Assembly: GCA_017441295.1 (NCBI GenBank)
Contig: JAFRYA010000006.1
Span: forward strand, 1-64,000
Origin: Lachnospiraceae bacterium
GTDB taxonomy: Bacteria > Bacillota > Clostridia > Lachnospirales > Lachnospiraceae
Direction: 5' to 3'
Length of the DNA: 64,000 bases
Below the pieces are notes generated by a model. It had not been told where the DNA came from and made no database searches. It saw only the letters and a program-made list of their open reading frames with translations. This document shows positions 50,618 to 60,264 of this stretch, in pieces (positions within the stretch are counted from its first letter, which is position 1; each line of letters begins with the position of its first letter). Both the position numbers and the translations under genes were made by a program.

Positions 50618-50890
50618 TTAGAGTTCAGGCTCTTTTGCAGCCTCTTCCTCATATGCCTTCAGAATCAAAGTCTGAAGTGAGTCACGGGTCTCTGAATTGA
50701 TAGGATGAGCAATGTCGCGATATTCGCCGTCCGGATTCTTCCTGCTCGGCATAGCGATAAATAAACCCTTCTCGCCTTCGATAACCTTAATGTCGTGAAC
50801 TACAAAAACTGAATCAATTGTGATGGAAGCAACAGCTTTCATCTTGCCTTCTTTACTGATCATTCTGATTCTTACGTCTGTGATTTCCAT
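50618..50890 (-). CDS. spoVG: SpoVG RNA/DNA-binding regulator
   Basis: 90 residues. The opening [20 protein letters not shown] and the core [21 protein letters not shown] are the SpoVG signature. SpoVG is a small nucleic-acid-binding regulator, linked in different bacteria to septum formation at sporulation, capsule and virulence; its presence alone does not show that this organism sporulates. ATG 50890 is chosen, with AAAGGAG upstream; the frame extends 50 codons further only across promoter DNA. Confidence 0.95.
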   Translation of the reverse strand: MEITDVRIRMISKEGKMKAVASITIDSVFVVHDIKVIEGEKGLFIAMPSRKNPDGEYRDIAHPINSETRDSLQTLILKAYEEEAAKEPEL

Positions 50891-50945
50891 AAGTCTTAAT
50901 ACTCCTTTTGAGGTCGAATATCCAACACACTGTTGATTAGGCTGC

Positions 50946-50974
50946 ATTTTAGCATAAGTTGTATAAAAAAACAA
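50946..50974 (-). promoter_or_regulatory. Promoter of spoVG
   Basis: On the minus strand: TTGTTT (50974-50969), 17-base spacer, TAAAAT (50951-50946) with a TGn extension. Confidence 0.7.
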
Positions 50975-51018
50975 CATTTTTTTTAATACTGTCACAAAAA
51001 CCGAAACCAAAGGTAAAC

Positions 51019-51047
51019 TTGAAAGCTGACAGGGAAACAATTATAAT
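51019..51047 (+). promoter_or_regulatory. Promoter of the pth-mfd-nth operon
   Basis: TTGAAA (51019-51024), 17-base spacer, perfect TATAAT (51042-51047). pth starts at 51084. Confidence 0.8.
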
Positions 51048-51083
51048 AAAATGAATATTTTCATTATATAAAAGGGAAAGAAG

Positions 51084-51644
51084 ATGTATCTGATTGTAGG
51101 GCTCGGAAATCCGACAAAAGAATATGAGAAAACCCGCCATAATATGGGCTTTGACTGCATTGACCTGCTGGCAGACAAGCTGGGAATAAAGGTCAACAAA
51201 TCCAGATTTTCAGCTCTGGTAGGCACAGGCGCTGTTAACGGCGAGAAGGTCATGCTGGCCAAGCCGCAGACCTTTATGAACCTGAGCGGCAATGCGGTAA
51301 GGCCTCTGGCCAGATTCTACCGCATCGACCCCAAGGACAAGCTGATCGTCATCTATGATGACTCAGACCTGGATGTGGGCAGGATCAGGATCCGCAAACA
51401 GGGCTCTCCGGGCAGCCACAACGGAATGAAGCATATAACGTCCGTACTCGGCACGGGCGATTTCTGCCGTGTGCGCATCGGCATTGGCAAGCGCCCTGAG
51501 TACATGGACATGGCGGACTACGTTCTCAGCAGATTTAATAAGGAAGAACGTGCAAAGGTAGAGGAAGCCCAGAAGGAAGCCTGCGAGGCTGTTATTGACA
51601 TTATCAAGGACGGCGTTGACCGCGCGATGAACAGATACAATTAA
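51084..51644 (+). CDS. pth: Peptidyl-tRNA hydrolase
   Basis: 186 residues. Releases tRNA from stalled peptidyl-tRNA. GLGNPTKEYEKTRHNMGF contains the catalytic His, LAKPQTFMNLSG the substrate Asn region, and DDSDLDVGRIRIRKQGSPGS the catalytic Asp and binding loop; NGMKHI completes the set. Length is typical. AAAGGGAAAGAAG precedes the ATG. Two bases separate its stop from mfd (gap 51645-51647). Confidence 0.96.
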   Translation: MYLIVGLGNPTKEYEKTRHNMGFDCIDLLADKLGIKVNKSRFSALVGTGAVNGEKVMLAKPQTFMNLSGNAVRPLARFYRIDPKDKLIVIYDDSDLDVGRIRIRKQGSPGSHNGMKHITSVLGTGDFCRVRIGIGKRPEYMDMADYVLSRFNKEERAKVEEAQKEACEAVIDIIKDGVDRAMNRYN

Positions 51645-51647
51645 CTG

Positions 51648-54600
51648 ATGTTCTACGAGATTTTAGAAAAACTGGATACATATAAAAAGGCTGAGACTGC
51701 ACTTTCGGAACATAAGAAAGTGCAGTTAAATGGCTGTGTTCCTGTACAGATGGAGCACTTCATCTCAGGCCTGGGACGCAGCTGGCAGCAAAAGCTCATC
51801 GTTACCTATGACGAGGTGAGGGCCGCTGAGATCCGCAATAATTATATGTCCTTTGATAAAAATGTGCTCTATTATCCGGCGCTGGATTCGATGTTCTACA
51901 AGGCGGACATCCAGGGCAGCTATATCTCCGAGCAGAGGCTCGAGGTAACCAGGAGCATTTATAACGGCGAGAATATCACCATTGTGACCACGCTCGCGGC
52001 CTTCCGTGACAGGCTGGCTTCATTCGCCGATATCAGGGAGAAGTCCATCACTCTCCGCAAAGGCGGCGTTGTGGACGGACAGGAACTGGCTGCCAGGCTG
52101 GTAGCCCTGGGCTATGACAATGAGTCCCAGGTGGCCGGACACGGCGAATTCTCGGTCAGAGGCAATATCATCGATATCTTCCCATATACGGAGAGCGCGC
52201 CGTACAGACTGGATCTGTGGGGCGATACTATTGAGACCATCAAGGTGTTCGATGTGGACAGCCAGAGGTCCATCGAAGAGGCGGAAGAGTTCACAATTTT
52301 CGCGGGAGGAGACCGTGACGAGAGCGAACGCAGGGAATCAACCTTCCTGGATTATTTCAAGCCTGAAACCGCGCTGATAATCTTTGACGAGCCGGCCAGG
52401 ATTTATGAGGAGGAAGAGCCTCTGGACACAAAGGACTTCGCTTGTTTGTATCTATCAATGCTGGGCGGCAAGGTAGAGGGGATCAAGATACAGAAAACCC
52501 TCAGCATCAACGCTAAAAACGTGGCCAGTTACAATGGCCGTTTTGAAGATCTGATCTCAGACGTCAAGAAATACAAAAAGAACGGCTGGGACGTCAGACT
52601 CTGTGCCGCAGGTCAGGCGAGAGCGGATAATTTAAGAAAGAGCCTGGTCGAAAACGAGGCCGACGCGACAGTATTCTCCGGTGCCATCAGGACAGGCTTT
52701 GAATACCCGGACATCAAGTTCGTTGTTGTTTCGGAAGTTGATATTTTCGGACAGAGAAGGCCTTCGAGGCGCCGCAGGAAGAGATTTGCGGGCGATGCCA
52801 TCAAGGATTTCACCGACCTCAATATCGGCGATTATGTAGTACACGAGCAGCATGGCATCGGCACATATCTGGGCATCGAACGTATCATGGTGGACGGCAC
52901 CGAGAAGGATTACATGAAGATCCAGTACGCCGGAGGCGCGAACCTCTACGTACTGGCGACTCAGTTCGACAAGATTCAGAAATATTCAGGCGCGGAAGGC
53001 GCCAAACCTAAGATAAACAAGCTGGGCGGCAAGGAATGGGCCAACACCAAGGCCAGAGTCCGCGGCTCGGTTCAGGACATTGCGGGCGAGCTGGTAAGGC
53101 TCTACGCCGCCAGACAGGCCAAGCAGGGCTACAGCTACGGACCGGATACAGTATGGCAGAAAGAGTTCGAAGAGGCCTTCGAATTCGAAGAGACCGAGGA
53201 CCAGCGCATGGCCATTGAGGCTGTCAAAGCCGATATGGAGAGCACCAAGATAATGGACCGTCTGATCTGCGGTGACGTAGGATTCGGCAAGACCGAGGTT
53301 GCGATCAGGGCAGCGTTCAAGGCCGTACAGGAGGGCAAACAGGTAGTTTTCCTGGTCCCGACGACCATCCTTGCGCAGCAGCACTACAATACGATCAGCC
53401 AGCGTGTGGCACCTTATCCGGTGACCGTGCGCATGTTGTCCAGATTCAACACTCCTAAGCAGACCAAGGAAATCCTTAAGGAGATCCAGACGGGCATGGC
53501 GGACATCGTAGTCGGCACGCACAGGCTGCTTTCCAAGGACGTTAAATTCAAAAATTTAGGCCTGCTCGTAGTAGATGAGGAGCAGCGTTTCGGCGTAGGC
53601 CATAAGGAGAAGATCAAGCAGCTCCGCCAGGACATTGATGTCCTGACCCTCAGCGCGACACCTATCCCCAGGACCCTGCACATGAGCCTGACGGGCATCC
53701 GTGACATGAGCCTGCTCACAGAACCGCCGGTTGACAGGGTGCCGATCCAGACCTATGTAATGGAGTACTCTGAGGCAGCCGTTCAGGAAGCCATCCTCAG
53801 GGAGGCCCGCAGGGGCGGCCAGGTTTATTATGTTTACAACCGCACGAATAATATCGATCACGTAGCGGCGCAGATACAGGACATGGTTCCGGGGCTTAAC
53901 GTGCGTTTCGCCCACGGACAGATGTCCACCCGCGAACTGGAACAGATAATGTACGATTTCATTGACGGCGAGATCGATGTGCTGGTCTCCACAACGATCA
54001 TCGAGACCGGCCTGGACATTTCCAACGTCAATACGATCATTATACATGACGCTGACAAGTTCGGACTCTCCCAGCTCTATCAGCTGAGAGGCCGTGTAGG
54101 CAGATCGAACCGCACGGCATACGCCTTCCTGATGTACAGGAGGGACAAGCTCCTCCAGGAGGTGGCGGAGAAGAGGCTCAAAGCCATCCGTGAATTCTCG
54201 GAGCTGGGCAGCGGCATCAAGATCGCTATGCGTGACCTGGAGATCCGAGGCGCGGGCAATATCCTCGGCGCTGAACAGTCGGGCCACATGGAGGCGGTAG
54301 GCTACGAGCTTTACTGCAAGCTCCTGAACGAGGCGGTCGCCCTGCTCAAAGGCGAAACCGTATCAGAGGATTACGATACGACTGTAGATCTGCGGATTGA
54401 CGGCTTCATTCCGGCTTCCTATATCAAGAATGAGTATGAGAAACTGAATATGTACAAGAAGATTTCGAATATCACCTGCAGGGAGGAGATGGAGGACATT
54501 CACGCCGAGCTCGAGGACCGTTTCGGCGAGGTGCCTTCCGAGACAGAGAATCTCCTGAACGTGGCGCTCATCAGGGCACGCGCGCATGACAAGTTCATTA

Positions 54601-54842
54601 CAGAGATATCCGGGTCCAAGACCGAATTCAAGATATGCATGTTCAGGAATGCCAGGATTGACACATACAAGATGCACGGCTTCCTGAATAAGAATAAAGA
54701 CACACTGAAATTCGTGGCGGACAGCCAGCCATACTTCGTTTACAGGCCTCTCAAGGTACCGCGCACCCTCGAAGAAATGGAACAGACCCTCGGAGCGTTC
54801 TTTGACAGCCTGGACGAGATAATGGAGAAAGACGATGAATAA
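51648..54842 (+). CDS. mfd: Transcription-repair coupling factor
   Basis: 1064 residues. Removes RNA polymerase stalled at DNA damage and recruits UvrA. Visible parts in order: UvrB-like N-terminal domains (GRSWQQKLIVTYD, ALDSMFYKADIQG), RNA-polymerase-interacting domain with NIGDYVVHEQHGIGTYLGIE, the RecG-like translocase with Walker A GDVGFGKTEVAIRAAF, DEEQRFG, LSATPIPRTLHMSLTG and motif VI QLRGRVGRS, then the C-terminal TRCF domain. It is a little shorter than the usual 1150 or so residues. It overlaps nth by eight bases. Confidence 0.96.
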   Translation: MFYEILEKLDTYKKAETALSEHKKVQLNGCVPVQMEHFISGLGRSWQQKLIVTYDEVRAAEIRNNYMSFDKNVLYYPALDSMFYKADIQGSYISEQRLEVTRSIYNGENITIVTTLAAFRDRLASFADIREKSITLRKGGVVDGQELAARLVALGYDNESQVAGHGEFSVRGNIIDIFPYTESAPYRLDLWGDTIETIKVFDVDSQRSIEEAEEFTIFAGGDRDESERRESTFLDYFKPETALIIFDEPARIYEEEEPLDTKDFACLYLSMLGGKVEGIKIQKTLSINAKNVASYNGRFEDLISDVKKYKKNGWDVRLCAAGQARADNLRKSLVENEADATVFSGAIRTGFEYPDIKFVVVSEVDIFGQRRPSRRRRKRFAGDAIKDFTDLNIGDYVVHEQHGIGTYLGIERIMVDGTEKDYMKIQYAGGANLYVLATQFDKIQKYSGAEGAKPKINKLGGKEWANTKARVRGSVQDIAGELVRLYAARQAKQGYSYGPDTVWQKEFEEAFEFEETEDQRMAIEAVKADMESTKIMDRLICGDVGFGKTEVAIRAAFKAVQEGKQVVFLVPTTILAQQHYNTISQRVAPYPVTVRMLSRFNTPKQTKEILKEIQTGMADIVVGTHRLLSKDVKFKNLGLLVVDEEQRFGVGHKEKIKQLRQDIDVLTLSATPIPRTLHMSLTGIRDMSLLTEPPVDRVPIQTYVMEYSEAAVQEAILREARRGGQVYYVYNRTNNIDHVAAQIQDMVPGLNVRFAHGQMSTRELEQIMYDFIDGEIDVLVSTTIIETGLDISNVNTIIIHDADKFGLSQLYQLRGRVGRSNRTAYAFLMYRRDKLLQEVAEKRLKAIREFSELGSGIKIAMRDLEIRGAGNILGAEQSGHMEAVGYELYCKLLNEAVALLKGETVSEDYDTTVDLRIDGFIPASYIKNEYEKLNMYKKISNITCREEMEDIHAELEDRFGEVPSETENLLNVALIRARAHDKFITEISGSKTEFKICMFRNARIDTYKMHGFLNKNKDTLKFVADSQPYFVYRPLKVPRTLEEMEQTLGAFFDSLDEIMEKDDE

Positions 54843-55470
54843 GAAAGAGCGTGTAGAAAAGATAATAGAGCAGCTCGACGAGCATTATACAGTCGAGAAG
54901 AAGTGCTGGCTGGAGCATGATAATGCATGGCAGCTGCTGATCGCGACTATCTTAAGCGCCCAGTGCACGGACGCCAGGGTCAATATCGTGACCAAGGACC
55001 TGTTCGTGAAATATCCGGACCTTACAGCCTTCGCCAATGCGGACCTTAAGGAGATGGAGCAGGACATTCATTCCACTGGTTTCTACCACAATAAGGCCAA
55101 GAACATCATCGCCTGCGCCAAAGTTCTGTTAGAAGAATACGGCGGCGAGGTGCCTTCTGATATTGACCTGCTGACTAAGCTTCCGGGCGTAGGACGCAAG
55201 ACCGCGAATGTCATCCGCGGCAATATCTATGACATCCCGAGCATTGTCGTGGACACTCACGTAGGCAGGATTTCACGCAAACTGGGTCTTACAAAAAACG
55301 AAGATCCGGTGGCAGTGGAGCATGACCTCGAGAAGGTTCTTCCGAAGGATCATTGGATCCTGTGGAACATTCAGATAATCAATCACGGCAGGAATGTGTG
55401 CATCGCGCGCAGGCCTAAGTGCGGCGAGTGCTGTCTGGCACCATATTGCCCGTCGAGGGAGGACAAATGA
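54835..55470 (+). CDS. nth: Endonuclease III
   Basis: 211 residues. DNA glycosylase/AP lyase for oxidised pyrimidines. The helix-hairpin-helix LPGVGRKTANVI carries the catalytic Lys, VVDTHVGRISRKLGL the catalytic Asp, and the C-terminal [4Fe-4S] loop is C-x6-C-x2-C-x5-C (CIARRPKCGECCLAPYC). The start overlaps mfd, and the stop overlaps the next start codon (ATGA). Confidence 0.96.
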   Translation: MNKKERVEKIIEQLDEHYTVEKKCWLEHDNAWQLLIATILSAQCTDARVNIVTKDLFVKYPDLTAFANADLKEMEQDIHSTGFYHNKAKNIIACAKVLLEEYGGEVPSDIDLLTKLPGVGRKTANVIRGNIYDIPSIVVDTHVGRISRKLGLTKNEDPVAVEHDLEKVLPKDHWILWNIQIINHGRNVCIARRPKCGECCLAPYCPSREDK

Positions 55471-55943
55471 AGATAGGCATCAGCGGGATAATTGGATATT
55501 CCAAGGCGGCAGAGCTGCTGGAGGAGAACCGGGAATTCCTGGCAAGGCGCTTCCCGGGCTTCTTTATTGAGCAATTTATTATTGCGAAATCACAGCCAAA
55601 CAATTATAGTATGAAAAATATAAAGGAAATCGGCGAAGGCGGTATTTTCCGCGCTCTCTGGGAGCTCTGCGAGGAAGCGGAGTGCGGCTGCGAGGTGAGG
55701 ATCCGCGACATTCCGATGATGCAGGAAGTGATCGAGATTATGGAATGCTTCGACGAGAATCCGTATGAGGCTGTTTCAGGCGGGGCCTTCCTGACGATGG
55801 CAGACGAACTGCCTGAGGGCTTCGTGCTCATTGGAGAGACCAATTCCTCGAAGGACAGGGTGGTCGTAGACGGAGAATCCAGGAGATTCCTCACGCCCCC
55901 GTCCAGGCAGGACAAGGATATATTAGACAGAAAAAGAAAGTAA
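55467..55943 (+). CDS. AIR synthase C-terminal-like (PurM/HypE/ThiL-type) protein
   Basis: 158 residues. GEGGIFRALWELCEEAECG, GAFLTMADELPEGFVLIGE and RFLTPPSRQDKD match the C-terminal domain of PurM-like proteins such as HypE, but the N-terminal ATP-binding half is missing, so it is not a complete enzyme of that type. Standalone proteins of this kind occur beside other genes in Clostridia; function unknown. ATG 55467 overlaps the nth stop. Confidence 0.7.
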   Translation: MKIGISGIIGYSKAAELLEENREFLARRFPGFFIEQFIIAKSQPNNYSMKNIKEIGEGGIFRALWELCEEAECGCEVRIRDIPMMQEVIEIMECFDENPYEAVSGGAFLTMADELPEGFVLIGETNSSKDRVVVDGESRRFLTPPSRQDKDILDRKRK

Positions 55944-55955
55944 AGGAGAAAGATC

Positions 55956-56438
55956 ATGAGAGAAGAATTACTGCGGTTAATTGAGAACAATTCCAGAATC
56001 GAACTGGCGGAGCTGGCCACCATGCTGGGGGCGAGCGAAGCGGCTGTCGCGAATGAGATCGCGGAGCTGGAGAAGTCCGGTGTCATCTGCGGTTATTACA
56101 CTCTCATTAACTGGGACAACACCGACGAGGAGAAGGTGGACGCCCTGATAGAAGTCAGAGTAAACACTCAGCGCGACATGGGCTTCGACTCCATCGCAGA
56201 GCGCATCTATAAATTCGACGAAGTTAAGACATGCTACCTGATTTCAGGCGCATATGACTTCCTGGTAATGCTCGAGGGCAAGACCATGAGACAGGTCGCA
56301 GCCTTCGTATCCAACAAGCTGTCACCTGTAGAATTCGTTACCGGCACGGCTACACACTTCATTCTGAAGCGCTACAAAGACTTCGGCACAGTACTGGGCG
56401 AAGTCAAAAAAGATGAAAGGGAGAGAATATCACTGTGA
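55956..56438 (+). CDS. Lrp/AsnC-family transcriptional regulator
   Basis: 160 residues. An N-terminal helix-turn-helix (RIELAELATMLGASEAAVANEI) is followed by the RAM effector domain (IEVRVNTQRDMGFDSIAERI, VKTCYLISGAYDFLVMLEG). It overlaps the aminotransferase gene by four bases, a standing pair in Bacillota in which the regulator is thought to respond to amino acids. Confidence 0.9.
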   Translation: MREELLRLIENNSRIELAELATMLGASEAAVANEIAELEKSGVICGYYTLINWDNTDEEKVDALIEVRVNTQRDMGFDSIAERIYKFDEVKTCYLISGAYDFLVMLEGKTMRQVAAFVSNKLSPVEFVTGTATHFILKRYKDFGTVLGEVKKDERERISL

Positions 56439-57598
56439 GAGATCCAATATCAAAGGTCGCAAGAGATATGCAGCCTTCCGGTATCAGGAAGTTCTTTGAC
56501 ATCGTAGCTGAGATGCCCGACGCCATATCACTGGGCGTTGGCGAGCCCGACTTCGATACTCCCTGGCACATCAGAGAGGCCGGCATCTATTCATTAGAGA
56601 AAGGCCGCACTTTCTACACCTCCAACGCAGGACTTATGGAGCTCAGGAAGGAAATCGCTGCATATTACGAAAGAAAACACAGACTCACTTACGATCCTGT
56701 AAGCGAGACATTTATAACTGTCGGCGGCTCCGAAGCCATCGATATGGCGCTGCGCGCCATGCTTGATCCGGGTGATGAAGTCATCATCCCTGAGCCGTGC
56801 TACGTTTCATACGTTCCGTGCGCTCGGCTCGCGGGCGGTGTACCCGTCACCATTCCTCTTAAGGAATACAATGAATTCCGCCTGACACCGGAAGAACTGG
56901 AGGCGGCTATCACGGAGAAAACCAAGGTTTTAGTCCTCGCATTCCCGAACAATCCGACCGGCGCGATCATGGAAGAAAAGGACCTCGTGCCGATCGCCAA
57001 GATCTGCCGGGAGAGAGACATCTTCGTGGTTTCGGACGAGATCTACGGCGAGCTCACCTATACTGGCAAGCCGCATATGACCATCGCTTCGCTGCCGGGC
57101 ATGCAGGAGAGGACCATCGTCATCAACGGCTTCTCCAAAGCCTACGCGATGACCGGCTGGAGACTCGGCTTCGCAGTCGGCCCGAAGGAGATCATCAGCC
57201 AGATGCTCAAGCTCCATCAGTACGCGATCATGTGCGCTCCGACCACATCCCAGTACGCGGGCGTGGAGGCCCTGCGCAACGGCGACGAAGATGTAGCCAA
57301 GATGCGCGAAGCCTACAACCAGCGCCGCCGCTACCTGGTCAAAGAGCTGAATGACATGGGCCTGCACTGCTTCGAGCCTTACGGCGCATTCTATGTATTT
57401 CCGTCGATTCAGCATTTAGGGATCACATCGGATGAATTTGCCACGAGGCTCCTCGAGCAGGAAAAGCTCGCAGTAGTTCCGGGCACAGCCTTTGGTGACT
57501 GCGGCGAAGGATTCTTGAGGATTTCCTATGCATACTCGCTGGCAGAACTTAAAGAAGCTCTTGGAAGAATCAGACACTTCATAGAGAACAACTTTTAG
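56435..57598 (+). CDS. Class I/II PLP-dependent aminotransferase
   Basis: 387 residues, GTG start (GTGA overlap with the regulator's stop). The PLP lysine lies in INGFSKAYAMTGWRLGFAVG; other family marks are SLGVGEPDFDTP, GGSEAIDMALRAML, FPNNPTGA and SDEIYGELTY. Substrate within the aromatic/aspartate group cannot be fixed from sequence alone. Confidence 0.92.
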   Translation: MRDPISKVARDMQPSGIRKFFDIVAEMPDAISLGVGEPDFDTPWHIREAGIYSLEKGRTFYTSNAGLMELRKEIAAYYERKHRLTYDPVSETFITVGGSEAIDMALRAMLDPGDEVIIPEPCYVSYVPCARLAGGVPVTIPLKEYNEFRLTPEELEAAITEKTKVLVLAFPNNPTGAIMEEKDLVPIAKICRERDIFVVSDEIYGELTYTGKPHMTIASLPGMQERTIVINGFSKAYAMTGWRLGFAVGPKEIISQMLKLHQYAIMCAPTTSQYAGVEALRNGDEDVAKMREAYNQRRRYLVKELNDMGLHCFEPYGAFYVFPSIQHLGITSDEFATRLLEQEKLAVVPGTAFGDCGEGFLRISYAYSLAELKEALGRIRHFIENNF

Positions 57599-57600
57599 AT

Positions 57601-58104
57601 ATGTTTAACATAGTTTTACTGGAGCCGGAGATCCCGGCCAACACCGGCAACATCGGCCGCACCTGCTTAGTTACAGGAAGCCGCCTGCACCTCATCGAGC
57701 CTTTGGGCTTTATCTTAAATGACAAGAACTTAAAGCGTGCGGGGATGGACTACTGGAAAGACCTGGACGTGGTCAGGTACGACAGCTGGAGAGATTTTTG
57801 CGAAAAGAATAAAGAGAATTTCCAAAGCGTACGCCTCTGGATGGCGACCACCAAGTCAAAGCAGGTGTACACAGACGTACATTATCAGGATGGAGACTAT
57901 ATTATGTTCGGCAAGGAAAGCGCCGGCATCCCTGAGGACATCCTGGTAGATAATAAAGAAACCTGCGTGCGCATCCCGATGGCAGAGGGCCAGCGGAGCC
58001 TGAACCTGTCAAATTCCGTAGCTATCGTGCTCTACGAGGCACTCAGGCAAAACGACTTCCTGGAACTGGAGCTGCAGGGGCAGCTGCACCATGGGAAGTG
58101 GTAA
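57601..58104 (+). CDS. trmL: tRNA (cytidine(34)-2'-O)-methyltransferase
   Basis: 167 residues. SPOUT-class enzyme that methylates the wobble base of certain leucine tRNAs. LLEPEIPANTGNIGRTCLVTG, LIEPLGF, MFGKESAGIPE and IPMAEGQRSLNLSNSVAIVLYEALRQ are the TrmL knot motifs (quoted in parts). It begins two bases after the aminotransferase. A 14-bp terminator hairpin follows. Confidence 0.93.
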   Translation: MFNIVLLEPEIPANTGNIGRTCLVTGSRLHLIEPLGFILNDKNLKRAGMDYWKDLDVVRYDSWRDFCEKNKENFQSVRLWMATTKSKQVYTDVHYQDGDYIMFGKESAGIPEDILVDNKETCVRIPMAEGQRSLNLSNSVAIVLYEALRQNDFLELELQGQLHHGKW

Positions 58105-58127
58105 ATAATGCCGTGTTGATTGAACAT

Positions 58128-58173
58128 TTACGGACTACATCATTGATTTAAGCGATGTAGTCCGTAATTTTTC
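58128..58173 (+). terminator. Terminator after trmL
   Basis: TTACGGACTACATC (58128-58141) pairs perfectly with GATGTAGTCCGTAA (58154-58167), followed by a T run. Confidence 0.88.
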
Positions 58174-58242
58174 TGTCTTTTGCCTTTTTATGGCGTTAAT
58201 GATCGGGTGTCAGAAGTTTAACAGCTACATTTGTTGATTGGA

Positions 58243-58346
58243 TTACGTACTTTTTCTTGAATAAACGACAAGTAGTACGTAAAAAATAACATTTGAATCA
58301 TATTCTTTACGTACCAATTATTAAAAATAATAAGTGTGGTACGTAA
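58243..58346. repeat. Two inverted pairs of TTACGTAC/GTACGTAA
   Basis: TTACGTAC 58243-58250 with GTACGTAA 58275-58282, and TTACGTAC 58307-58314 with GTACGTAA 58339-58346: four copies of one 8-mer as two inverted pairs, each spanning exactly 40 bases, with starts 64 bases apart. The same core appears at 15668-15861. The rest of the 370-base gap (58105-58475) is AT-rich; a 23-codon frame at about 58370 lacks a ribosome site. Confidence 0.65.
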
Positions 58347-58475
58347 GTGACACAACGCCAACTGGCAAAATGAGATCCGATTTAAGAAAATGGAATCAAA
58401 GCATAAAGTTTTCACAATTCTTTAGTATAAAGCAAATATAGTAAACAGCCTTAAGTCAAAGAAGGAGGTGGAAAC

Positions 58476-60212
58476 ATGCGGATAATAAAGAAAAGCCTGA
58501 TATTTTTCTTAATAATATCGGTTCTTATTACTGCGGCAGCATGTTCTTCTTCGTCAAACGATCATGAAGAAGAACCATACACAACCATTACTTCAGAGGA
58601 CATCTCAGGAATCTGGGCGTTCACAGAAGATACTATTATATATAGCAATTATATGAGCCAGGATATTGTTTATTATTCTTATAATTTTAAAACAAGTAAA
58701 CTTCAGAGATTAGGCTCGGTCTCAAACTTCGCAACGCAGGTTACAAACAGTGTTTTAATGGACCGATCTATGTATATGTGGGTCGCTTCCGGCACAGATG
58801 ACGGAGGAACAAACAGCGTTCTGGTTAAAATTAACACTGAGAATAATAAAATGGATGTGCTGACAACAGATACATCGGAATCATTACTTCCGGTAGTTTA
58901 TATGTTTGCCACGGACCGGGGGCTTTTATCATTAAAGTTTTCCCGCGACGAAAGCGGAAAAAACGGCTGGTTTGAACTTAGATCCCCTGACGACGGATCA
59001 GTGATCGAAACGCTTGAAGAACCTGATGGGGAGCACTTTGAAATGGCTTCTTTTTATGGAGACTCTATATATGTTTTGGTGAGGCAGGCGTATGACTATT
59101 TTCTGCGTGAGTATGACATAGAAACATTTTCGGCAAAACGTGAGATCAACCTGGACAAGATCAATGACTTTATGCGGTCGGGTCTCACCGAAATGAAGGT
59201 TATGGGGGACTATATATATTTCAAAAACATCTCTGATTATGTAAGAATAGCAATGATAAAAGATGGAGAGGTTTCTGAAGTTCTGAGCGATGAGAATCTT
59301 TCCTCGACGTTTGATAAATTTAGCATAACAGGTTCAACTGATATCTTATACAGATGCTTTGAAGAAACTGATAATTGTTATCTGTTCGACTATTTTACGG
59401 GAGAAATGACTGAGCTTACCCTTCCTCTTAAATCGGGCTATACTATTCGAAGCATTTTCCTTAGTGGGGACCAGGTGCTTGTCTACAGCCGAAAAGAATA
59501 CTCGGAGCAAAATATTATAAATATATTTGACCGTAACTATTTTGAGAGCCTGACCGGGGAAAAGCAAACGGCGAACGAAGAAACAACAGAGGCATCAGAC
59601 AGTCCCGATTCGGAGTACCCGGAGTATTTAAATTGGGTAAAAGCACCAATAAATAATAACATTACCTTCGGCGGCGAGGAACTTGCAAGAGGCCAGGAAG
59701 TATGGGATAGGGCCTGTGAGTATTGGAAAGGACAGGTGGTGCCCAATATAATCAAGACCTGGACTCCGGATGAAGTTGAGTGGCTTCTGAGCAAATATTT
59801 CACAGCAGAGTTTTCATCCAATATGCCCGTATATGAATTCTCTTATGAAGACATCGGAGATGAAAACGGTGCATCCTTTAAGGTTTATGTTGAGAAAACA
59901 GACGCATTTCAATTCATGGATTTTAATTATCACCCTGCTATTGAGCTGATAAGCGCAGAAAATTATGATTCTCAGACAGTGTCAATGATTGAATCGCTGC
60001 AGTTTTTGCTGGTTGAAGACACTGATCATAATACTTTGTATTCGCAGTTTATAAAGATTTTCCCGGAACCTATTGATGAGGCTGGAGAAATTGATCCGGA
60101 TTATGTAGATGAGGCTGGAAATCCAAACAGAATTATAATAACCATAGTATCATATTGTGACCTTACCAAAGATCAGATGATAGAGATAACCAAAGAAATA
60201 GGTTTCTATTAA
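58476..60212 (+). CDS. Lipoprotein of unknown function, propeller-like
   Basis: 578 residues, not recognised. The N-terminus is a lipoprotein signal (basic start, hydrophobic helix, lipobox AAAC). Residues about 45-360 show repeating beta-rich units with readout-like phrases (IIYSNYMSQDIVYYSYNF in part, ILYRCFEETDNCYLFD), suggesting a propeller. An acidic Ser/Thr linker (about 365-385) leads to a C-terminal domain (about 390-578). The gene is more AT-rich than its neighbours and stands alone behind the GTACGTAA repeats, which may point to transfer. GAAGGAGG precedes the ATG. Confidence 0.78.
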   Translation: MRIIKKSLIFFLIISVLITAAACSSSSNDHEEEPYTTITSEDISGIWAFTEDTIIYSNYMSQDIVYYSYNFKTSKLQRLGSVSNFATQVTNSVLMDRSMYMWVASGTDDGGTNSVLVKINTENNKMDVLTTDTSESLLPVVYMFATDRGLLSLKFSRDESGKNGWFELRSPDDGSVIETLEEPDGEHFEMASFYGDSIYVLVRQAYDYFLREYDIETFSAKREINLDKINDFMRSGLTEMKVMGDYIYFKNISDYVRIAMIKDGEVSEVLSDENLSSTFDKFSITGSTDILYRCFEETDNCYLFDYFTGEMTELTLPLKSGYTIRSIFLSGDQVLVYSRKEYSEQNIINIFDRNYFESLTGEKQTANEETTEASDSPDSEYPEYLNWVKAPINNNITFGGEELARGQEVWDRACEYWKGQVVPNIIKTWTPDEVEWLLSKYFTAEFSSNMPVYEFSYEDIGDENGASFKVYVEKTDAFQFMDFNYHPAIELISAENYDSQTVSMIESLQFLLVEDTDHNTLYSQFIKIFPEPIDEAGEIDPDYVDEAGNPNRIIITIVSYCDLTKDQMIEITKEIGFY

Positions 60213-60234
60213 ATAATTGCAATCTACATAATTG

Positions 60235-60264
60235 AAAGGCACTCCTTCGGAGGGTGCCTTTTCA
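60235..60264. terminator. Bidirectional terminator between the lipoprotein and mutS2
   Basis: AAAGGCACTCC, loop TTC, GGAGGGTGCCTTTT with a two-base GG bulge. Confidence 0.8.

Noticed and set aside
58370..58441. A 23-codon frame upstream of the lipoprotein
   Set aside because: No ribosome site and no similarity to the twin peptides.
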